NCBI GenBank assembly: GCA_024803745.1
Contig: JANJXV010000024.1
Span: 9,563,427-9,627,426 of the forward strand
DNA: 64,000 nt
Origin: Megascapheus bottae
Taxonomy: Eukaryota; Chordata; Mammalia; Rodentia; Geomyidae
Direction of reading: 5' to 3'
Positions within the stretch are counted from its first letter, which is position 1. The number at the start of each line of letters is the position of its first letter. Below are positions 59,492 to 64,000 of the stretch, piece after piece. The notes beneath the pieces were generated by a model. The model worked only from the letters and a program-made list of their open reading frames with translations. It made no database searches and was not told the DNA's origin. A program made the translations under genes and the position numbers.

Positions 59492-59533
<42 letters not shown>
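59492..59533. repeat. (TG)n microsatellite
   Basis: 21 TG units in unique sequence. Long ORFs on both strands here are repeat-driven. Confidence 0.97.
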
Positions 59534-59534
<1 letters not shown>

Positions 59535-59810
59535 CCTTCAGGTGAATAAAAATGCAGTGTCTCAAATGTATATTTAACTTACAAGTGTGGGGACAATGCA
59601 GAAAGAATCCTAAGGTATTTGTCCTTGACATTATATATAGTTTTGCTTATATAGATACCAAAGTAAACCTGAACAATATCACTAAACAGGGTAGTTCCAC
59701 CAAACTTGTATACTCAATCCAATGAATCCAAATATCTCTCTTTTGAAATTCCTTCTCTGTCTTGAGTAGTAGTGGGGAATTCTGAATAACTCAGGAATTA
59801 CATATCTAAT

Positions 59811-59935
59811 TTCTGGATTCAAGTTCTAATCCTTAACTGTCCACATCCATGACTTTGGGAAAGACTAATTATTTTTTGTTCATATTTCTTCATCATTGAC
59901 AATGAAGACTGTGATCACTATATCATTGAGCTGCT
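59811..59935 (+). repeat. MIR fragment (plus)
   Basis: TTCTGGATTCAAGTTCTAAT, CATCCATGACTTTGGGAAAG, TTTCTTCATCATTGACAATG match the MIR core in order at low identity. Confidence 0.6.
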
Positions 59936-59954
59936 AACAGAACAATTACAAGAT

Positions 59955-60180
59955 ATTTATTGAGTGATTGTGTCAAACATTATAATAATTACTGTGCTTG
60001 CAGGGTTTCATTTAATTCTCCCAACCACTCTCTGAAGAGGACACTACACAAATTCTCATTACAGAGGGAAAAAAATCCCAGGGTTTAGGGAGATTAGGTA
60101 GCTCTCTACCACCACAGGTTCACAGTGACAAAGTTGGAATTTGTCCTCATATAATCTGCTTCTAGATTTCATGCTTTTAA
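59955..60180 (-). repeat. MIR fragment (minus)
   Basis: On +: ATATTTATTGAGTGATTGTG, TTTCATTTAATTCTCCCAAC, CTCATTACAGAGGGA, TTAGGTAGCTCTCTACC, AAGTTGGAATTTGTCCTC. These are the reverse-complement MIR landmarks in the right order. It lies back-to-back with the plus-strand copy. Confidence 0.65.
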
Positions 60181-62221
60181 TTTATACAGGACAAAGTCAT
60201 TTATAAAATGTAAAGTGGCATCAATTTTATTATTAGAAACCTGCACTGTGTAATGTAAATTGCTTAGTTATAAAGACTCTTTGAATAAGCAAGATGACCT
60301 TCAACTGAGCAAACTTTCCATTGTTCAGGGATTTTTTTCTTCTGTAAAATACTGAGGCACAATAGGCTAGCATAGACTGTGCTCAGTCCTTCAGACCTGC
60401 TGCTATTCGTGGAACTAACAAAGGGAATGTAAAAGCTATTTTTGATAAAGTCACTGGTAAAAGAATGTTAGATAGTGGGTTTTTTTCCTCAGTACACTTG
60501 CCACTTGAAAGAGAAAGATGAAATAATCACTGAAGTCACACTTGCCTTGCACAGACCCTCATAAGTATTGTGTTTGCGTAAAATCATTAAGGATCAATAT
60601 TACGTTTTGCATAGCATTAACCTTAACATTTGAAATTCAAATCTGAGATAAACATAAAGCCTTGACTGCAGCCATAATGGAATAAACCAATACCTATGTG
60701 CTAATTTTCTCATTAATTGATTTGCCCCTGGCATTTAGCAACATATGCTGCAATGGGCCTAAGAAAATTACCAGAACACAGTTTTATCACTGCAAATCAC
60801 AACATCAGTAAAACATGATTTAGTAAGTCCAGTTATATTTCAAACAATTAATACAACTTATTTAGTATTTACTTCACCAAAGCATCATGTAAAATCCTAG
60901 ACATTGCAAACAACACAGTTTTACAAAAGGAACAGTGGTACGGGTTTAATAAATATAGTGCATAATTGTTATGCAGTGGAATTCTCCATGAATTACTTAT
61001 TTTAAAAAGTTAATTGCATGGTATTTTTTTTAGTTTTCTAAAATTATGCCCTGCAGAGTAGAACAACCCCTCCCTGAAATAATCAAAGTACAGATTAATG
61101 AAAGCACACAAATTTTGTATGTGTCTTTGAATTATCTAACATTGATTTAGATGTGCTTTATTTTGATTTTGGTTCCTTTGGCTATAATAGTCATTAGACA
61201 TTTTCTTCAAATAGCTGTGTCATTTGTGTACCATTGTTTTTATCCTTGTTCTTCAGATATGGGTGTACTCAGTATGAAAGGAGTAGGTGATGACCACAGA
61301 CCCCTGTCCACTATTGAGCTGTATCTAGGATTCTTCCTTTCAGAGGACTGAGTCCATTTCCTGGCTGTCATCATTCACCTTTTATGTGTCTCATATTATA
61401 CTTGATCTAGCTTGTCATATTTATTTTTAAGATGAAAACAGTGTCCCTTGCATGTTTCTGAATTTGTAGGGGATGTGAAACTCCCTATTCATTGATGTTT
61501 AAATTCAAAATAATTTTGGTTGAAAATTCTTGTAGAAGAAGAGATTATTTTTTTTCACATAAAAATGGTATTAAGAACAATGGGAACTACCTGGATAATT
61601 TAACTATTGAGGAAAATGATATCCATCAAGAGACAGTGAGTTGTGAAGTTACACATGGAATGACAGGTTTGAGACCAAACCCTAGCTCCTGTGCATCTTC
61701 ATGGGGCCCTGTGCACTGTGTTTATGTTTTATTGCTCCTTGAAGATGGTAAGAAACAAATCAAGGTGGTGGGAATGAATATTTATTTTCACCAGCTAAAG
61801 GAAACCAAATGGTCTGACTTGGTATCTTTTCTCTGCTATGTGAACTCATCCTCTGAATAAGATATGAGAATGGCAATGCACAGTTGCTTAAGATTCTGGC
61901 TCTTTCTCAATAAATTTGTTATAGAGTTTTATCTGATATTCCCTAGTTTACTGAGAAAAAAGTCTCAGAGCAGTATCAGCCAAAGTTCTATTATTTGCTT
62001 TTATTTAAACTTACAAGTTTAAATCTATGTTAAATTCCTAAAATCCTAGAATCACAAAGGATCATCCTAAATAGGAAAATTTCAATCCAAGATTGACACA
62101 ATTATGGACACATACTCTAATAAGACAGAATATGGACATAAGATTATACTTGCATATTAACTATGGTTTATGGTAAATATATGATAGTGAAATAGTAAAG
62201 AAAGGATAATTTACCTCAGAG
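60181..62221. other. Repeat-poor block, no gene seen
   Basis: About 2 kb without recognised repeats. A 122-codon ORF at 61492-61860 is the longest here not explained by a repeat. It shows no domain I recognise, so I leave it uncalled. Confidence 0.45.
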
Positions 62222-62287
62222 AATAGTACTGAGATCCACAGATCTCCTGAGTTGCTAGGATTAGAGATGTGAGCCACTGATGCCTAG
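62222..62287 (-). mobile_element. B1-like head fragment
   Basis: CTCCTGAGTTGCTAGGATTA, then GATGTGAGCCACTGATGCC on + is the 5' end of a minus-strand B1-Geo SINE. The remainder is missing. Confidence 0.7.
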
Positions 62288-62327
62288 GGTCACTGTGTTT
62301 GAGTGGTGAGTTCTACATATTGGCTTT

Positions 62328-62512
62328 TTTTTTTTTGCCAGTCCTGGGCTTGAGCTCAGGGCCTGAGCACTGGCTGTTGACTTTCTCAAGGCTAGAGCTC
62401 TACCACTTGAGCCTCAGCACCACTTCTGGATTTTCTCTATGTATGTGGTACTGAGGAATTGAACCAAGGTCTTCATGAATGGTAGGCAAACACTTTACCA
62501 CTAGGCCAAATT
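62328..62512 (-). mobile_element. IDL-Geo SINE
   Basis: Full dimer with a T-run of about 12. Left monomer moderately diverged (GGTAGGCAAACACTTTACCA). Possible duplication ATATTGGCTT / ATACTGGCTT at the flanks. Confidence 0.9.
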
Positions 62513-62596
62513 CCTTGCTCTCAGATACTGGCTTATTAGAAGCATAGTTTGCAAAAATTTGTCCCATTTCACTTTGTCTTTTCAAGTGTTGGCTGA

Positions 62597-62840
<244 letters not shown>

Positions 62841-62971
62841 TTGGTCATGGGGTTGGAATTTGGGCATTGTAACAGTCCCTGAGCATTCTTGCTAATAGCT
62901 AGCACTCCAACACTTTGAGCCACAGCTCCACTTCTGGTTTTCTGGGGGTTAATTGGAGATAAGAGTCTCAG

Positions 62972-63258
62972 GAAAGCTGATAGATTCAAACAAAGATTTC
63001 TTATGTTCATGTGTATGACCATTATGTCTTTTATAGCTTCACGTAATAGTATCTGGGCACACACAGAGAAGAATTTACTCATTGGGAATAGAATGGCAAT
63101 TTCTAAGATCTAAACTAAAGAAGTTCTGTTATATGTTATTCTATCCAAACAGGCTTTCCTTGACTGCTGGTTTACAAATAGTAGGAATTTGGAGTGACTG
63201 TCTACTGTTGTGTTGTCTGGAACTTAGTAATTTATAAACAAATCTGAAATTAAAAAAA
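62972..63258 (+). mobile_element. Poly(A)-tailed retrocopy-like insert of unknown source
   Basis: About 287 bp that match neither the L1 nor the SINE families seen in this window. It ends in A9 and is flanked by AAGAGTCTCAG on both sides (62961-62971 and 63259-63269). A TATAAA string about 20 bp before the A-run could be a variant poly(A) signal. This is what an L1-mobilised 3' end of an mRNA looks like. The parent gene is not recognised. Confidence 0.7.
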
Positions 63259-63269
63259 AAGAGTCTCAG

Positions 63270-63479
63270 AAGCCTGAGGCTGGTGGCTCAAGCTTGTAAT
63301 CTTAACTACTCAGGAGGTTGAGATCTGATGATTGCAGTCAATGAGACTCTTATCTCCAATTAGCCACCATAAAACTGGAAGTGGCCCTGTGGCTGGTAGA
63401 GCACCATCATTGAGCAGGAGATCTCAGGGACAGCACCCAGACCCAGAGTTCAAGCCCTACAACTAACCAAAAACAAAAA
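63270..63479 (+). mobile_element. B1-Geo type SINE nested at the retrocopy A-tail
   Basis: Head AGCCTGAGGCTGGTGGCTCA, a shortened linker, Geo-like monomer with CTGTGGCTGGTAGAGCACCA and AGAGTTCAAGCCC, tail CCAAAAACAAAAAA. Followed by a third copy of AGTCTCAG, so it used the same spot as the insert before it. Confidence 0.92.
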
Positions 63480-63582
63480 AAGTCTCAGGGACTTTCCTGC
63501 TCTGGCTGGCTTTGAACTGCAATATTCAGATCTTAGCTTCCTGTGTAGCTAAGATCACAGGCAAGAGTGACCAATGTCCAGG

Positions 63583-64000
63583 TAACTTTTTTTCTTTTTT
63601 TTGCAAAGGTTCTAAGTTTGATGCAGTCTCATTTGGTTATATTTGGTTATAGAAACATTGTTTTCAAGAATCCCAAAGTGAAAATCTCTCATTAAGGGGG
63701 TGGATACAGTATGGCATATAATAACTGGAAATTAGGATAAGCATTACATAAATATAAAATAACTGGTAAATCAAATGTATTTTGAATGAAAGAAACCATA
63801 TGAAATATGTGTTTTATTTACTTGAAAGTCAAAGATAGAGAATCATGATAAAAGCTTCTGATAGTATTTATTACATATACATATGAAATATATACATTGT
63901 ATATTTTATATATATCCATATATATTACCTATCAACTCATAATATCACCAATAATGCTACAAAGTACCACTTGGGAGAAAGATTTTCAAACATTCTTAAG
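63583..64000. other. Unique AT-rich sequence, no gene seen
   Basis: ATAT-rich patch at 63870-63925. No gene, RNA or clear repeat. Confidence 0.45.

Larger units (their letters stand above)
62841..63582 (-). mobile_element. B1-Geo type SINE split by two insertions
   Basis: The right monomer and linker are at 62841-62971 (TTAATTGGAGATAAGAGTCT). The rest, starting AGTCTCAGGGACTTTCCTGC, resumes at 63480-63582. The gap holds a retrocopy-like insert and a plus-strand SINE. Confidence 0.9.

Noticed and set aside
61492..61860. 122-codon ORF in a repeat-poor block
   Set aside because: No recognisable domain, no clear upstream exon or splice context, and length within chance for AT-rich DNA. Worth a protein search, but I cannot call it a gene.

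Overview
This window is nuclear DNA of a mammal, and the repeats point to a rodent. It is AT-rich and full of retroposons. The most diagnostic repeat is a dimeric SINE: an ID-like, tRNA-derived left monomer joined to a right monomer of the kind described as 'Geo'. IDL-Geo SINEs have been reported from Geomyoidea (kangaroo rats, pocket mice, pocket gophers), so a geomyoid rodent is the best fit. The species cannot be told from the sequence alone.

I find no protein-coding gene, tRNA, rRNA or CRISPR array that I can defend. The long ORFs come from LINE-1 (L1) remnants, SINEs or microsatellites, or are short chance ORFs in unique sequence. The window therefore reads as intergenic or deep intronic. 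One 52-bp exon-like segment near 42.6 kb is given only as a candidate.

Three SINE groups recur. (1) IDL-Geo lies at about 3.8, 8.4, 22.2, 23.8, 32.6, 35.4, 58.8 and 62.4 kb. (2) A 7SL/B1-like left monomer joined to a Geo-like right monomer ('B1-Geo' here, a descriptive name) accounts for about 20 copies. (3) Older, degraded copies resemble B1-dID. L1 is present as young 3' ends at 4.6, 7.0, 13.5-17.6, 19.8, 29.3-30.2, 33.5, 41.5 and 49.1-50.6 kb. It is also present as older fragments at 3.0-4.2, 26.3-27.2, 28.6-30.8, 40.6-41.4 and 46.6-48.3 kb. MIR remnants and one MaLR-like LTR are also visible.

Layout: 0-13 kb is unique sequence with scattered SINEs and L1 tails. 13.4-17.6 kb is a B1-Geo SINE split by an L1 that keeps its 5' UTR and 3' end but has lost the middle of its coding region. 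17.6-19.1 kb holds a CA/CG microsatellite and a local duplication. 20-40 kb mixes unique blocks with old L1 and IDL-Geo. 40.6-50.6 kb holds an L1 with an inverted 5' end and two large old L1 blocks. 54.2-57.7 and 60.2-62.2 kb are nearly repeat-free. 62.2-63.6 kb is a nested stack with a poly(A)-tailed retrocopy-like insert.

The mobile elements act as a system in one sense: L1 machinery evidently mobilised the SINEs, as shown by A-rich tails and 10-18 bp target-site duplications. The SINE tails then seeded many of the microsatellites. No new functional system was found; the value here is in the insertion histories.
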